The translations under genes and the position numbers were made by a program. Below the pieces are notes generated by a model. It searched no databases, was not told the DNA's origin, and saw only the letters and a list, made by a program, of their open reading frames with translations. A stretch of 64,000 nucleotides of DNA from Odontocerum albicorne (taxonomy: Eukaryota > Arthropoda > Insecta > Trichoptera > Odontoceridae): contig OX463859.1 in NCBI GenBank assembly GCA_949825065.1, positions 9,457,850 through 9,521,849 of the forward strand, written 5' to 3'. Numbering within the stretch: the stretch's first letter is position 1; each line of letters opens with the position of its first letter. Of this stretch, positions 1-11,670 are shown piece by piece.

Positions 1-440
1 ACCTGATTCATATTCTACCTCGAAAACTTTGGAATATTTTTACTGAAAATTTTGTTTCACGCACATCCTTCCACGTTACATATTCGATGAAGAGCTCACT
101 GACCCTCCCGCCCTACTTGGGCGTGAACCGGACTAATTGAATAGCCCGCATAAACAATTTGCCCTCGCCCGCCGAACGTCCTATTTGCGAATACCGCCAA
201 CACGCTATTTAAATATTTTACGATATTTCTTCTAGACACATGAGGATGAGATGAGATTTCTGAGAGTATTGAACGAGCTTCTCGTAGATACAGTAAGACG
301 CATGGAAATTCGAAACACTTTCTGAGAAATCCTTTCTTACAAAAATATACGAGTATATGACTCAACTACTGGGTCAAATTTACGATATGCAAGCGGCCAA
401 CTTGTGTGGATTCGTTTTACAGCATCCCTTTGTTTGTGAT
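1..440. other. Intergenic, nothing recognised
   Basis: AT-rich sequence. A reverse-strand open frame of 89 codons (96-365) matches no family I know and has no repeat copy elsewhere in the window. I see no exon-like structure. Confidence 0.4.
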
Positions 441-449
441 GGTTGACCG

Positions 450-545
450 AATAATAATAATAAAATGACAACTTATGTAGTGCCGGTTAGATAGAAAACT
501 CTCCTCAAGGGCCCTCAAAGATTGAGATAAATGTCGATTTACGAA
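450..545 (-). repeat. Repeat C (3'-tail module)
   Basis: The block starts with an (ATA)n run and continues with an AAATGACAA...CTCTCCTCAAGGGC core. The same module recurs at 14540-14640, 38785-38905, 43165-43250 and at the end of the SINE-B copy at 11345. Read on the minus strand it ends in (TTA)n, the usual form of a retroelement tail. The other 5' parts are missing here. Confidence 0.55.
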
Positions 546-949
546 AGCTGCAACATCGACTTAAAAGGAGAAGGGGGTGGATTCTGAGTTTTTCTTTTCG
601 GACTAAATTATGTAATGAACAGAACACTATCCTAACATATATACCTCTAGTTTCCGATCCAGCTCATTCTCTTCGTTACCGTTTATTTCGTACTCTACTC
701 GCACACGGAATGACGTTGTTGAATGAATTTTCCGATATCGATATTTTATCTCGGTGGATAAATCGAAGCTTGAACTCCGTGATAAACATTGTTCTAGGTA
801 TAACTTAGTGACTTCACTGGGAAGTATGAGTATCATTGTTCCTGTTGCCATTATGTTATATTTAGACTTTTGATAATTTATTTTCTTGTTATTTCGTGTA
901 ATTTGGTTAAGCATGTATCAAATGTGAAATAAAAATATGGAAATAATTT

Positions 950-1185
950 GAGTCTGGCGTCGCTATTATTATTTTCACAATCAAGCGTGTCACGGTCAGA
1001 GGAGTAGTCTCTTTGGAAGGTTCTTTTTCAGTTTTCTTCATAATAAAAAAGAGTGATCTTTTAATGTAGATAGCGCTATATGAGAACTTATTTTGACCCC
1101 ATAACTGCGTGGTTGGTGGTGGAATTGAGCACAGAACCACACTTGAAGCGTTAGACTGGCCGAACCATCTGAGAGTGTTCCTGTG
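950..1185 (-). mobile_element. SINE-D, tRNA-derived
   Basis: The minus strand shows a tRNA-like head near 1185-1100 with an A-box-like stretch (GGTTCGGCCAG) and a degraded B box (GTGCTCAATTCC), then a body and an (ATAATA) tail. A second copy lies at 14095-14290 and shares the body around 'CACAATC' and 'AGTAG(T/A)C'. Decayed; no target duplication found. Confidence 0.45.
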
Positions 1186-1209
1186 AGTCTTGAAACCATA
1201 CGAGATAGA

Positions 1210-1375
1210 ACAACTTGTTGTTTATCCTCAGTGAGATACAGGCAAAAGCCTAGTTTATTGGGGATATGACATGAAAGGCGACAAACCCAGATCCATTAAA
1301 ATAATGTATGTCCAAATTAAATTACCTGTTGTTTTTTCGCAAATTATGTATATATCTTATGTGTAATAATAAAAT
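1210..1375 (+). repeat. Repeat E, short inverted copy
   Basis: The sequence around 1225-1330 (CTCAGTGAGATACAGGCAAA, then ...AACCCAGATCCATTAAAAT) is the reverse complement of 1925-2030 and 5710-5810. It is a truncated copy of an unclassified interspersed repeat, ending in GTGTAATAATAAA. It forms an inverted pair with the larger copy 550 bp downstream. Confidence 0.7.
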
Positions 1376-1855
1376 ATGATACCGCTAAAAATCTTCTCTC
1401 GTTTTCTTTATTACAGTGAACAAAACTTGGTTCAACAATCGTCTGCTTTCTGTCGAAGAATCTCTCAGTTGTTATGCTGATAAAACCGTATAGCTAACTT
1501 TATAGAATACACGTATTCTTGGAATTCTAAACAGGAAGCATCTTCCGTTAGTAGTGTTTTGCTGCAATCGCTCATTAAAAGCTTTTATATTCCTTACAGA
1601 TCACCAATGCTTCTGCGATTTGCCAAGCTGATGCTCGTCTGTTAGCAAATTCCCACCGTTTTTGCTATGAAACCATCCGCTCTTCTGACTTCTTAATGAA
1701 TATTAGCAATCTTGTATTCCTTTTCGATCACTTTGACATTCTACGATGTTCTTCGAATATTGTTGTTTATCACTTAAAATTCAATTCATTTGAGTAAATG
1801 GTATATTGTTTTATTGGTTTAAAGTAAAAAAGTGTAAAGCAAGAATGTGTTTTGT
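1376..1855. other. Intergenic, nothing recognised
   Basis: AT-rich DNA without a long open frame or an internal repeat that I can see. Confidence 0.35.
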
Positions 1856-1859
1856 CACA

Positions 1860-2480
1860 ACTTTATTTTATTTATTTATTTTACACATGACAAGAAATAT
1901 ACATAATTTCCGAAAAAACAACAGATAATTTAATTTGGACGCACAATTTTAATGGATCTGGGTTTGTTGCCTTTCATTGGTCGTGTCCCCAGTAAATTAA
2001 GCTTTTGCCTGTATCTCACTGAGGACATATAGTATGAAAACATAAATCGATACTTCTTTCCGATTTTTGATTATATAAAACCCCGTTGCACATTCTCATC
2101 AACCTGACAAACAGTGACACTCAATTACGTATGAATACATCACGCGAATCAAACCTCTCACACTTAATCACTCCAGACAGACCAAAACGTTCATCCCACA
2201 ATATACCGCACATAATCATAAAAAACAACAATAAAAAACACCACTCTCAAGAGCTCACACAAACTTTTGCTACAAGTCATTCCTCTTGCAAGCCCAAGTA
2301 TTCAAACTCCTGTCGCAATAACAACCACGCTCCGATCGACTGCCTAAATTGTTCTTCTTCTTTTGCCTTTATTGAATTCGGCACCCCATTGTATGTAATG
2401 GGAGCCAAATAGGCATATTGCATTTGGGCAATCATATTTATATTTGAATTATTTTCTGATCTACTTATATTCTGCATTTA
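1860..2480 (-). repeat. Repeat E, long copy
   Basis: Closely matches 5640-6190 over its length, including GGATCTGGGTTTGTTGCC and the stretch TCACTCCAGA(C/A)AGACCAAAA. On the minus strand it ends in (AAAT)n, a retroposon-like tail. A fourth partial copy at 27540-27740 matches the inner part (GCAGT.GATCGGAGC.TGGTT). Open frames here are not conserved between copies, so I treat it as non-coding or as a LINE 3' region. Confidence 0.7.
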
Positions 2481-2989
2481 CCGCTGTTTCTTCTATTTTA
2501 ATGAGACTAGGAATACAACTAGGTTTAAGTTTCAAGATAACGATTTGTTATTTTTTGCCTCAAGATTACCGCATTTTTCAATGCTGTGGTTAATGTTCAG
2601 CATGCTTGCTCTGCGTAACCTGGTTACGATTACCGGGCGGTCCCAAACTGACTTTCTTTTCTTAATTCTCCGAGTGCTCTAAGTTTTACTTTTTTATCGT
2701 CCCTTCATTCTAAGCATCTTGATTATCATAATCATTCACCACCCCTCTTCAATAACAGTGATATGTTGCCCTGTGCAACTCCTACTGGAATCAGTCCACT
2801 ATTCAAGGTTGTTTATTTGTTAAAATTATCACACGGTTATTTTTTACTACCCTTAACCCCAAGTTATTCAATCACCTATCGAAAGTTTCTCCTGACTCTT
2901 AGTAGAATGCGCAAGAGCCGCTTCCAAAACACACATGGACCTTTCTATCTACCTTGTCCTCATGTGACCATACAACTCGTGCAGAACTT

Positions 2990-3210
2990 TAGCCTCCCAA
3001 ACGATTTTTCTCCTCGTCTATTGATCGCTCGCAGTCTCCTCCCAGCATCCTAAGATCCTGCTGTACTTTATCTAAAATTATTCGTCTTGGTCTGCCAAAT
3101 GGTCTTCTTTTGTACTATTGGACTTGCATAACCCATGTTGATAGTGTCAATTGAGATCTGTTTACGTGGCCTATCCATGCCAACCCTCGTGATCTTATAT
3201 CGCTGGTAAT
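2990..3210 (-). pseudogene. LINE RT C-terminal fragment
   Basis: On the minus strand, GRPRRIILDKVQQDLRMLGG is followed by in-frame stops. 'GRPR..W.D.V..DL' is the usual C-terminal motif of insect RTE-like LINE proteins. The rest of the protein is not recognisable. The 2763-3053 plus-strand frame is a shadow. Confidence 0.5.
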
Positions 3211-3940
3211 TAGTGGTTGTTTCGTTAGATTTAAAATTTCTTCATTTGATGTCAATTCTTTCGTAGTATACCCACCCATCAATCAATTTACGCGGTTTAA
3301 ATACGAGTACGTTCCAAGAAAATTCGTGTAAGTTAAGGCACTCAGGTGTCACTTTGAGGAACTCTATAATTAATGTAGGATTAAAATACTGTCACTTTGT
3401 TTTATTTCACTACTGATGACGCAGTATTGTTGAAATGCATTGCTGTAAACAAAAAAGCAAGTGAAATAAAACGAATTGATTGTTTTTTTTTACTTTTATA
3501 TTAACTTATCTAAAATTTTAAAATACATTTCATAACATCGAAATCCGTGTAAATTGAAATACAGACAGAACTAATATAAATGTCAAATAAATGTACGTGT
3601 AAAAGGAATATATAAACCTTATAAAAATCAAAGGAAGGCGTAACAAAATATTTTTATTTATTGATAAAAAAAATATTTTCAAAAACATTGCTACTAACTA
3701 TTCAATGTAATGATACAATTAAGTGAAAAAATTGCAGTGGCTATTTTTTTAAGTTGCTAGTGTGGTTCTCCGTTGACAACTTCAACGAGAAGCACGCTGA
3801 TTGAGGCAAGTGTATACTCAATCGTCCAGGTGTATTATTTACTAGACAAAACTAAAATAATTATGAAATAGATGACCTTGACGAAAATAATTTTTCACCT
3901 TGTCAAAAATATTTTTTCGCCTTGTGAAAATAAAACCGCG
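3211..3940. other. Intergenic, nothing recognised
   Basis: AT-rich; contains short A/T runs and no supported gene. Confidence 0.35.
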
Positions 3941-4065
3941 TAATTCGAGGAATAAGTGTATTCTGTTTTCGAAGCTCGGTGACTTTTGTTGGTCTTTTAG
4001 TGTCATGGCCCATGCTTCGGACCCATATGTTACCCATCTTGGATACATCAAAAGGCAAAATAATT
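3940..4065 (-). pseudogene. LINE RT fragment
   Basis: The minus strand reads 'TYGSEAWAMTLKDQQK...FENRI', the conserved block after the RT domain of RTE/Jockey-type LINEs (Y-G-S/C-E-x-W-T). The frame is only about 75 codons and then breaks. No target duplication was found. Confidence 0.6.
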
Positions 4066-4555
4066 TCAATTTTAATATCTACAATAGCATTTATACTACA
4101 ATTCTAACAGTACTATCATATTATTAAACTGAATACCGCAGCTAAAGTAGTTATTTCCATTAACGGTTGGCGTCTTTATTAATCTAATTACTCTGACTAA
4201 TGAACTCGCGCTTAGTCCAGAAGTATCAAGTTGGCCATATCGGGGCTATCGCCATACCGTTTAAGGCGGTACAATGTTGATGGGTGTCTTTTACTGTGGC
4301 TGTTGGCTATTACCATCGAGGAGACATGTTGATGGTTTCACCACGTGGACGTATCGATGTTGTTTTGAACGATGGGTGTTTGTTTTGCAATTTAATACAA
4401 TTCTCCCTGTCAGCATTGTTTGTTATCGTCTCACCTTACGAAATAATGAACTCACTTCTGTTTATTTTTGCCCTGATCTATTTTGTTCATCTACAATAAT
4501 CACGATTCATGATTTCTTCTTCATATAACATAAAATGTAAAAAAATATTTCTCAC
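4066..4555. other. Intergenic, nothing recognised
   Basis: Contains two overlapping plus-strand frames (71 and 84 codons) rich in Leu, Ile and Phe. These reflect T-rich composition and match no family I recognise. Confidence 0.3.
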
Positions 4556-4559
4556 TTTT

Positions 4560-4810
4560 ATAGCGCTGTTTCGTTAATAATAATAAACACTTTAAATCAA
4601 TCCAACAATCTATCCCTGTGAAACTGTGGTTTAATATAATAAAAATAAACAAGATGGAAGTATCTAGCGTGTGTTTTTTTGCGGATGGGCCACTGCGTGG
4701 TGGCTAGTCACCTTTACTGAATGGGTATTGTAGAGAATGCCGGCTGCGATTGTGGTTTGGATAATGAAACTATTGACCATGTATTTTTCGGCTGGCTTTT
4801 TTGAGACAGA
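4560..4810 (+). pseudogene. Repeat G: LINE C-terminal fragment with zinc-knuckle-like end
   Basis: Related in reverse orientation to 46330-46640 (shared AACAAGATGGAAGT and GCGGATGGGCCACTG). The plus strand reads 'CDCGLDNETIDHVFFG', the C-x-C...H block that closes many Jockey/R1-type LINE proteins. Frames are broken in both copies. Confidence 0.6.
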
Positions 4811-5635
4811 TTTGATTAATTTAAAGTTTATATTAGGTTTATTATATTGACTCATATAATTGCATAGTGACTTTAATTTAGTGGCACTAATCAAACTAAG
4901 CCACGGAGCTCCTGTAATGTCTTTTACATTTTATTGTTTCTTCTTTCGAAACATCATTAACTTGATTCGCCATACTTTCCTTGGTCTTAATCCCGCTTAT
5001 ACAATGATTGTACAATTTATTCTCTCGCATTCAATACATGTATACCAATAATGTGTTACCTACAATTTTTTTTGAAGATATTTCGAGTCAAGTTAGTTGG
5101 TTGTCTCACTTGAAACTTCTATAAAATATAAAGCGAATTAATTATAAACAGGTTTATGAAATAATTGAAATATTCAATGAAGTGGTCAAGCTTTCGATTT
5201 TTTTCACTTTTGCAAAACGAACACCTCTTTTTCTTTTTTTCGCAAGTGCGGCACATCAATGGAGATTTGAACAGAGAAGAAAATGGTCAAACGAAAATCC
5301 GATACGTGCTCAGCATTCACATAGTCGCATTCCTCTTTCACATTCCAGCTAAGCGCGTTATTTGCTTAGCTGTGTGTGAACTCGTAAATATCTTCATCTG
5401 GCAGGTTTAATGTCCTCGAGTGACATGTTTGACTCATGTGGATTGGGGGGTATCTACTGCTGTGATCAGAACCATACTTGGCTGGGCATCGTCATCGCAC
5501 TCAGTGAAGACCTCCCGGGTTTCTTTAGCTTTCTATTTATTGTCAGTCTCTTTATTTATATTTTGTTACTAACATCACAGTCGCCAATTGTAAGCAGGGG
5601 GTGCCATAATAACGGGGATTTTCTAAATGTCATAA
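4811..5635. other. Intergenic, nothing recognised
   Basis: No repeat copy elsewhere in the window and no recognisable frame. Frames at 5165-5410 and 5410-5703 are short, hydrophobic and unsupported. Confidence 0.3.
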
Positions 5636-5639
5636 ATTT

Positions 5640-6190
5640 ATTTTATTTATTTATTATTACACATGACAAGAAAAATACACAATTTGAGAAAAACAACAGA
5701 TAATTTGATTTGGACATACAATTTTAATGGATCTGGGTTTGTTGCCTTTCATTTGTCGTATCCCCAGTAAACTAGGCTTTTGCCTGTATCTCACTGAGGA
5801 TATTTGGCATGAAAAAAATAAATCGATACTTCTTTCCGATTTTTGATTACACAAAAACAAAACCCCGTTGCACGCTCTCATCAACCTGACAGTGACACTC
5901 AACTACAACTGGAAACATCTTGCGAAATTCAACTCCTCACACATCATCACTCCAGAAAGACCAAAAATATTCATCCCACACTATACCGCACACAATCATA
6001 AGAATACAAATTAAAATCAAAACAAAATTAAAACAAAAAAAAAATACACAGAAACACAAATACAAAAACAAGCAACATTAAAACAACAAGAAGAAACCCA
6101 CACTCATGAGCTCACATAAATCCCTTCCACTCGTCATTCATCCTGAAAGCCCAAGTACTCAAAATCCTGTCGCAATAACAAGCAAATAAA
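5640..6190 (-). repeat. Repeat E, second long copy
   Basis: Same structure as 1860-2480: (TTTA)n tail, ACACATGACAAG, GGATCTGGGTTTGTTGCC and a distal part with TCACTCCAGAAAGACCAAAA. It carries an extra A-rich expansion at 6000-6090. Confidence 0.7.
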
Positions 6191-6194
6191 AGCG

Positions 6195-6375
6195 TACATA
6201 TTACGCATTTTTCCATTCAGGGTAGGCAGATGACAGAGAGCCAGATTTTTCTATTTGGGCACATATTTCGCATCTTCCTGGTCCATACACCTTTTCATAC
6301 AACTCCTATGATGTGTCTGACTTTCTACGTTTCCTTCAAAATATCATACACTTGGTCCAACCATACGTTTGTGTG
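6195..6375 (-). mobile_element. LINE-R 3' end
   Basis: Fragment of the most abundant LINE in the window. The reverse complement of its 3' end is recognisable by 'GGGTAGGCAGA', 'CAGAGAGCCAGA', 'CATATTTCGC', 'CATACACCTTTTCATACAA' and 'TCCAACCATAC'. In better copies the minus strand encodes the C-terminal protein block ending near 'RDRKVWRSVLSAYP'. Confidence 0.7.
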
Positions 6376-6684
6376 CGACATCCGAAATAAAAACTCAGAA
6401 CTATCCCCCTTCTATCAAGTCGGTGTTGCGGCCTTCCCATTGCAAATCAACATTTATCTCGTTTTTTGGTCAACTATTATATTTGCCTCTTCCCAGTCAT
6501 CTCCCAACGCCTCTTTCTACAAACTGTCCACCTGCTTCCTCTATCTCCTGTAATGATCTACGATCTTTTGTAATAACATATTATACTTTCATTGTACTTC
6601 GTTCGTTGTATCTTTTGTATTATTTAATATAATACTTATTATTGGCATTTGATAAAAACATCTATGTGAGATGAACCCATACAT
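6376..6684. other. Intergenic, nothing recognised
   Basis: Short stretch between two LINE-R fragments. The overlapping frames at 6369-6632 are partly LINE-R shadow. Confidence 0.3.
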
Positions 6685-7100
6685 AAATACCATTACGCCG
6701 TCTTGCTATCGTAGTAGGCAAAAAGGAGAGAACGCCAGATTTTCCTGTCATGACGCGCATATTTCGCCTCTTCTACAATACATACACCTCATAAAGCTCC
6801 TACGATTCATCTGACTGTTTATATTCCTTTTTTCAAAATATCATACACTTTTTCCAATCATACTTTTCTTGGTCTTCCTCTATCACGCCTTCCACTCACA
6901 TGCACTTTATATTTGTTTTGTTACTCTTCATTTATTCGTTCTATTTTACATGCCCAAACCATCTCCCAGTGCCCTAATTGATCTTATACATCAGCCTTAA
7001 GTTCACATTCATCCCTGATTACTGTATTCAGTCATACATTGGAACCCCATGTATTCTCAGTGCACACTTAAGTACTGCATCTTCTTTCAATCAGAATTCT
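6685..7100 (-). mobile_element. LINE-R 3' region
   Basis: Longer copy: starts with ACCATTACGCCGT...GTAGGCAAAAAGG, then CTTGGTCTTCCTCTATCACG, ATGCCCAAACCATCTC and CAGCCTTAAGTTCACATTC. The minus strand would encode RWFGH / LKADV-type motifs but is interrupted by stops. Confidence 0.8.
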
Positions 7101-8745
7101 CTCCTTACATCCTCATACCTTATTCTGTAATTTTTGTATCTTTGTTATGATTATATTGATTTCACTATTTGTTTTCACTGCAACCATTTTTATTGTATAT
7201 AGTATTTTTACGGTTGGTTCGCTATTAAATCCTTTCTAATGTTTTCTTTTTTTTCTTCTTGTTCCAGGTAAGCATAATCACTGATATATTGCTCCAATTT
7301 GGAATCGGATCTGCCAGATTGCTGGATGAGATGAGTTAAGATAAAACGCATTAAAGGTTTGCCCATAACTGAAATTCTAATTTTAGTCTTCATTGTTTCT
7401 AAGTATAAAATATCAAATTCATAAAACAATAATCGACCCTTCCCTTATAAGGATTTAGTTAATTTTATATTCTTCCATTTTTCTTCTATTTTTTTTATGT
7501 GTTATCATGTATGTCTTTTTATAAAATACCTCGTCATTTTTTTTATTATAAATGGAAAAAAAACTTTTATTGATCAATAGGGTATTTGCAGCGTACGATT
7601 AAATAGTTTTGAATACATTGCAAATGTTAAACAGTATGAGTTTATCTTTAACACTGGCCTTTCTGTTCTAAAAAAATCCGTCAACCACTGTGCTGGACGC
7701 TAAGCGTCCAATTAATATTGAATTTAAAAAACTCAATCAAATTATTTTTAATGTTAAACCAAAAATTGTTAATGCGCCGAGGTTGACTGATGGTGATGTG
7801 ATGTTATAATACCTGTCAAGTCACTCACTTGGCGACAAACGGTACAGTGTTTGCCGTGAAGAGGTTTTATTTATAATATTGCTGATGAATTTTTTGTAAA
7901 TTATTCCCAAAATCTCCATAATCGAAGTCCGTTTCACAATATTCAACGGAGTAAGGTGTCCTTTAATCGGACCGATACTCCGAGCACAAACTATCAACTG
8001 TGTGTCAATTATTAATAACATAAAATGCGGCTGTCAAATTTCGTCGGGAGTTATTACGTATTAAGCTAAAACGCGCGCAAATTATTGTTTTGATGGGTAT
8101 TTGTAATTTGACAATTCATTTTGATTTTAAAATGTTATTTATTATACAATATATAGTTTTTTTTTACATGGAATTTTTTTGTAAGCTATGAATAACACAT
8201 GAAATTGCTCTTTCCTTATGCCTTGTCCGGTTGACCCATCCTGGTGATCTTGAGAAAATATTCTTGTCTTCGGCGTCACGGAATAGCTCGTCAACTGTCT
8301 GAATATCCGTTTATTCGCGAATGTTTAACCAACAGTATTTTTTAAACTTATTAAAAACAAATTCCAACTCGCATATTATATTAAATTTCATAATGTCATT
8401 CAAAAGGATTATTAAACCCTTACTGTTTGAGAAATGTTATACCACAATTGAGCTGCCTGTGAAGTTTTCTTCGTCTTTTATGGTACCTTTCAACGTATCT
8501 TAATTGGTGATTCGGACATATTGAAGAGCGTGGTTGGGATACAACACCATTTTCGCACCCCTTAATGGAGTCTTCAGGTTTAGAACCACTGGAGTAAGCA
8601 CGGATATCACATTTTACAAAATGTTGAGTGATATAAATCACGCTTATGTTTTGTGAATCCCAAAAAGGGCGTAGTTTTTAATTTACTAGCATGCTTTGTT
8701 TTAAGCGTTTCAAATATTAAATAAAGTACCAGATAGAAAGTAGAT
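7101..8745. other. Intergenic, nothing recognised
   Basis: Longest stretch in the first 10 kb without a recognised element. It holds a 17-bp palindrome near 7694 (TGGACGCTAAGCGTCCA) and several sub-75-codon frames, none of which I can assign. Confidence 0.35.
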
Positions 8746-8749
8746 AATG

Positions 8750-9240
8750 TATTCGAGTGGAGTGTGACTTGACTGAATGTTTTAATATTTCAAAAGGGGT
8801 AAAGCAAGGATGTGTCATGTGTGAAGGAACAACAGAGATAAATGGGTAGCATACAAATGTCGAATGGGAATGTGTGCGGATTGTTGTATACTGATATGTA
8901 AGCGGAGAATGAGGATGAATCACAGAGTCTAATAAATAAATGGTATGAGAGATGATCGAAGAATGAATTTTGCAAAATCCAGTCATGGTGATAGAAAATT
9001 ATGAAAGGAAAAGTAAATGCTATACATGGGTGAGTAATGAAAGATTAGTCAGTTGAAGAATTCTGCTATTCAAGTAGTATTTTCTAAACGGTGAAATTGT
9101 AACAAGATATATCGAACGCCGTGAAGCTATAGGAAATAAAGTCAATAAAGCACTACAGTATATATGGTATACTCGAATCGAACAGTTTCAAAAATCTTCT
9201 TAGAGACTCACTATTACCCGAATAAAAAAGTGTTATTTGT
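8750..9240 (+). pseudogene. LINE-R RT-domain fragment
   Basis: The plus strand retains 'FNISKGVKQGCVM', a known RT fingerprint preceding the YADD box, then a degraded 'LLY.DM', 'KSKVMVIEN' and 'YTRIEQF'. It covers the palm-to-thumb part just upstream of most other LINE-R fragments. Stops and frameshifts make it non-functional. Confidence 0.7.
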
Positions 9241-9665
9241 CTTAACATGTAAATCGATTAATTTATCATTCAATCGTTATTTCTTTACAGAAACTGGGGA
9301 AATACAATTATCACCGTCCTTCGTTATGATTTATGCCTGTTAATATTTTTATAGTCTATGTTCGTGGTTGATAGTAGAAACTTCACTGCAATATTTCACA
9401 TTTATCTCTGACACGATATCGTTGTAAGACGCTGTAACATACTTCTTCCGATACACCGCGGGGTCTGTATTGTAGTGTCATGTCCTGATCTATTGCTCTT
9501 GTTAGATATATCTGCATCTACACAGGAAATGCACCCAGCGCTGTAGCATAAATGTCATATCTCGAAATAGGGAACACTCGTGTTCTATAGTAAAGGTCGT
9601 GACATGTTTGTATAATAATTCTGTTGTATTGAAAACATGAGACAAATATTTTATAAATAATTGTA
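9241..9665. other. Intergenic, nothing recognised
   Basis: No repeat relation or supported frame seen. Confidence 0.3.
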
Positions 9666-9669
9666 TTAT

Positions 9670-9885
9670 TGTATTGTATTACATTTTCTTTGTATGCAAT
9701 ACAGCCTAGTGGGTTTATCGCTATGTGGCAATCTCTTCCAAATAACCAGAAAAGTGTTAAGTAAATATCATTTGAATACAAGACCCTTTTTGAAAAAAAA
9801 AAAAAAAAAAAGTACCAACGAGAATCGAACCCGCAACCCTCAGACCGGAATACAAGTGTCTTGTCAACTAGGCTACGAAGATCGT
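9670..9885 (-). mobile_element. SINE-A, tRNA-derived
   Basis: On the minus strand: tRNA-like head with 'CTAGTTGACAAGAC', B box 'GGGTTCGATTCTCG', a body, then TTGGAAGAGATTGCC...CCCACTAGG tail. An 18-A run interrupts the body near 9788-9810. Two further partial copies follow directly. Confidence 0.75.
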
Positions 9886-10195
9886 CACAATATATGGAAA
9901 ACAATACAATTGATGTACAGCCGACTATTTTACGATGATTATTTAACATATCTGAAAGAGTCAAAGCAAATATATTTAGTGGGTTTATTACTATTTGGTT
10001 TATTAATGTGTGGGTTTATTACTATAGTATGTGGCAGACGAAGGTCGTCACAATATATGGAAAACAATACAATTGATTGGCAGTCGACTACTTGACGATG
10101 ATTATTTAATATATCTGAAAGAGTCGAAGCAAATATATTTAGTGGGTTTATTACTATTTGGTTTATTAATGTGTGGGTTTATTACTATGTGGCAA
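9875..10195. repeat. 163-bp tandem duplication within a SINE-A cluster
   Basis: The segment starting TCGTCACAATATATGGAAAA at 9882 recurs at 10045, followed by the same ...GATGATTATTTAA(C/T)ATATCTGAAAGAGTC and GTGGGTTTATTACTAT motifs. A few substitutions separate the units. It overlaps the edges of two SINE-A copies. Confidence 0.8.
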
Positions 10196-10345
10196 TCTGT
10201 TACAATCAACCAGAAAAGTGTTGAATAAGTTTCAAGTGAAATCAAAACTCTTTGAAAAAAATCTAGATACCAACGGAAATCGAACGCGCAACTCTCGGAT
10301 TGGGAAACATGCATCTTATCAGCTCGCCCACGGAGATCTTCATAA
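10138..10345 (-). mobile_element. SINE-A
   Basis: Tail 'GTGGGTTTATTACTATGTGG', body 'AACCAGAAAAGTGTTGAATAA', then B-box complement 'GAAATCGAACGCGCAACTC' and 'CATCTTATCAGCTCGCCCACG' from the tRNA-like head. Same layout as the copies at 46680 and 51440. Confidence 0.75.
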
Positions 10346-10429
10346 TAAAGGGATAACTATTCAATCGATTTGCAGTAGATTATTTTACGAGTACTATTAT
10401 AACTCAGATGATTCGATATGTTAGAGATT

Positions 10430-11160
10430 TTGTCATATTTGTTTATACTTTTCAGTTTGTAAAATGAAATATATAATACAAACCACCCACCTGCCTAAAT
10501 AAGGGCATGCCTGTATGCCCGTCCTGAGGCTGATAGGTTAAATTTTTCCAACTATGTGAACTTTTTGTATTTTTTTGTATCAATAGATTCGTCCCAATCA
10601 GTGACTCATCACCAACAACACACAGCCACCAAATTCGATGATTTCATCTATAATTTACTGGTGGACAATAAAACGGGGATTTCCCCGACTTGAAACTGCA
10701 TTCTGTATTTATTTAAACATCTCCAATTTGTATCTACTTATTTCTGGTACTGGTCACAATATGCTTTTCAACAGAGTGTTTATAAATTGTGAATATTATC
10801 TCGTATGACTAATGATATGAATATTAAACATGAACAACAGATATATAAATAAATTGAAATTGCTATTTGAGTTGCAACTTCCTCGATCGTAAACGTCTGG
10901 ACTGTGGATGAGTCAGACGGAACGGGACGGGCGGTGGGCGAGGACTTCGTAATCACGACATATCGATGACATCTGCCTATCCCACGCGACCCCTGCTGAC
11001 CCGATATGCAGAGTGTTTATGACAGTCTCCAGGGCCGACCTGAGGCATTCGCAAGGGATGCAACCGCACCTAGCCCCGAGCTTAGCAATACCCGACGCTC
11101 ATGATAGATGAATAAAACAAATGGAGTAAAGGAAATTTATTCAGTCCCAGCCTATTTCAA
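10430..11160. other. Unassigned region with a GC-richer patch
   Basis: 10880-11110 is clearly richer in G+C than its surroundings. 'CAGGGCCGACCTGAGG' at about 11030 looks like a DNA-transposon end, and a weak inverted partner lies near 11980. No frame supported. Confidence 0.25.
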
Positions 11161-11164
11161 ATAG

Positions 11165-11345
11165 GTGACATCCGTGGTCTAGTTGGTAAGATGCCTGTCT
11201 TCTAACCCGGAGGTTGCGGGTTCGATTTCCGCTGGAATTCAGATGTTTAAAAAAAATGTTTTCAGTTTGGCTTTGCCTCATATTTTCCTGGTTGATTGCA
11301 GGGAGCTGCTTAGATGAGCCTGGTTGATGGCAGTAATCTCACAGG
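11165..11345 (+). mobile_element. SINE-A with well-kept tRNA head
   Basis: Best-preserved promoter region of the family: A box 'TGGTCTAGTTGG', B box 'GGGTTCGATTTCC' about 40 bp downstream, then body and a partial tail containing 'CTGGTTGATTGCAGG'. It reads like a tRNA but lacks a pairing acceptor stem, so I call it a SINE and not a tRNA gene. Confidence 0.8.
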
Positions 11346-11670
11346 GTTGTGCTGTGTATAAGGAAATATTCGCTCGGGTGCTGTTATAGTTACCAGGTGT
11401 GATGTATTTAGTAAAATTTGACACATGCTATGATTTCGGTCATATCCGTTCTTTCGAAAAAAGAGAGAAAAAACATGGCGGTGTGCCATCGGATTATAGC
11501 GATGTGGTTGGTGAGTTTGATGTTGGAATGACGACGGAATCCTCGTCTGCGAGGTCCAGCAACGACGAATATGACGTTTAATAATAGTGGGTTCGACTTT
11601 TGAGTTTGAGTGCCCTTGAGGAGAGTTGGCTCTCTAAACGGCGCTATATAAAATTGTTCTTTGGATTGGA
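11346..11670 (+). mobile_element. SINE-B body and 3' tail
   Basis: Lacks the tRNA head, but the body matches 53270-53530: 'ATGATTTCGGTCATATCC', 'GTGTGCCATCGGAT', 'GAGGTCCAGCAACGAC'. It continues without a break into the repeat C module (CTTGAGGAGAGTTGGCTCTC, ACGGCGCTATATAAA). This copy shows that repeat C is joined to SINE-B. The 60-codon frame at 11399 is not a gene. Confidence 0.7.

Noticed and set aside
2086..2412. 108-codon plus-strand frame in repeat E
   Set aside because: The other long repeat E copy (5640-6190) does not keep the frame, so it is not under coding constraint.
11165..11245. tRNA gene
   Set aside because: A and B boxes are good but no acceptor stem pairs, and the sequence continues into the SINE-A body shared with ten other copies.
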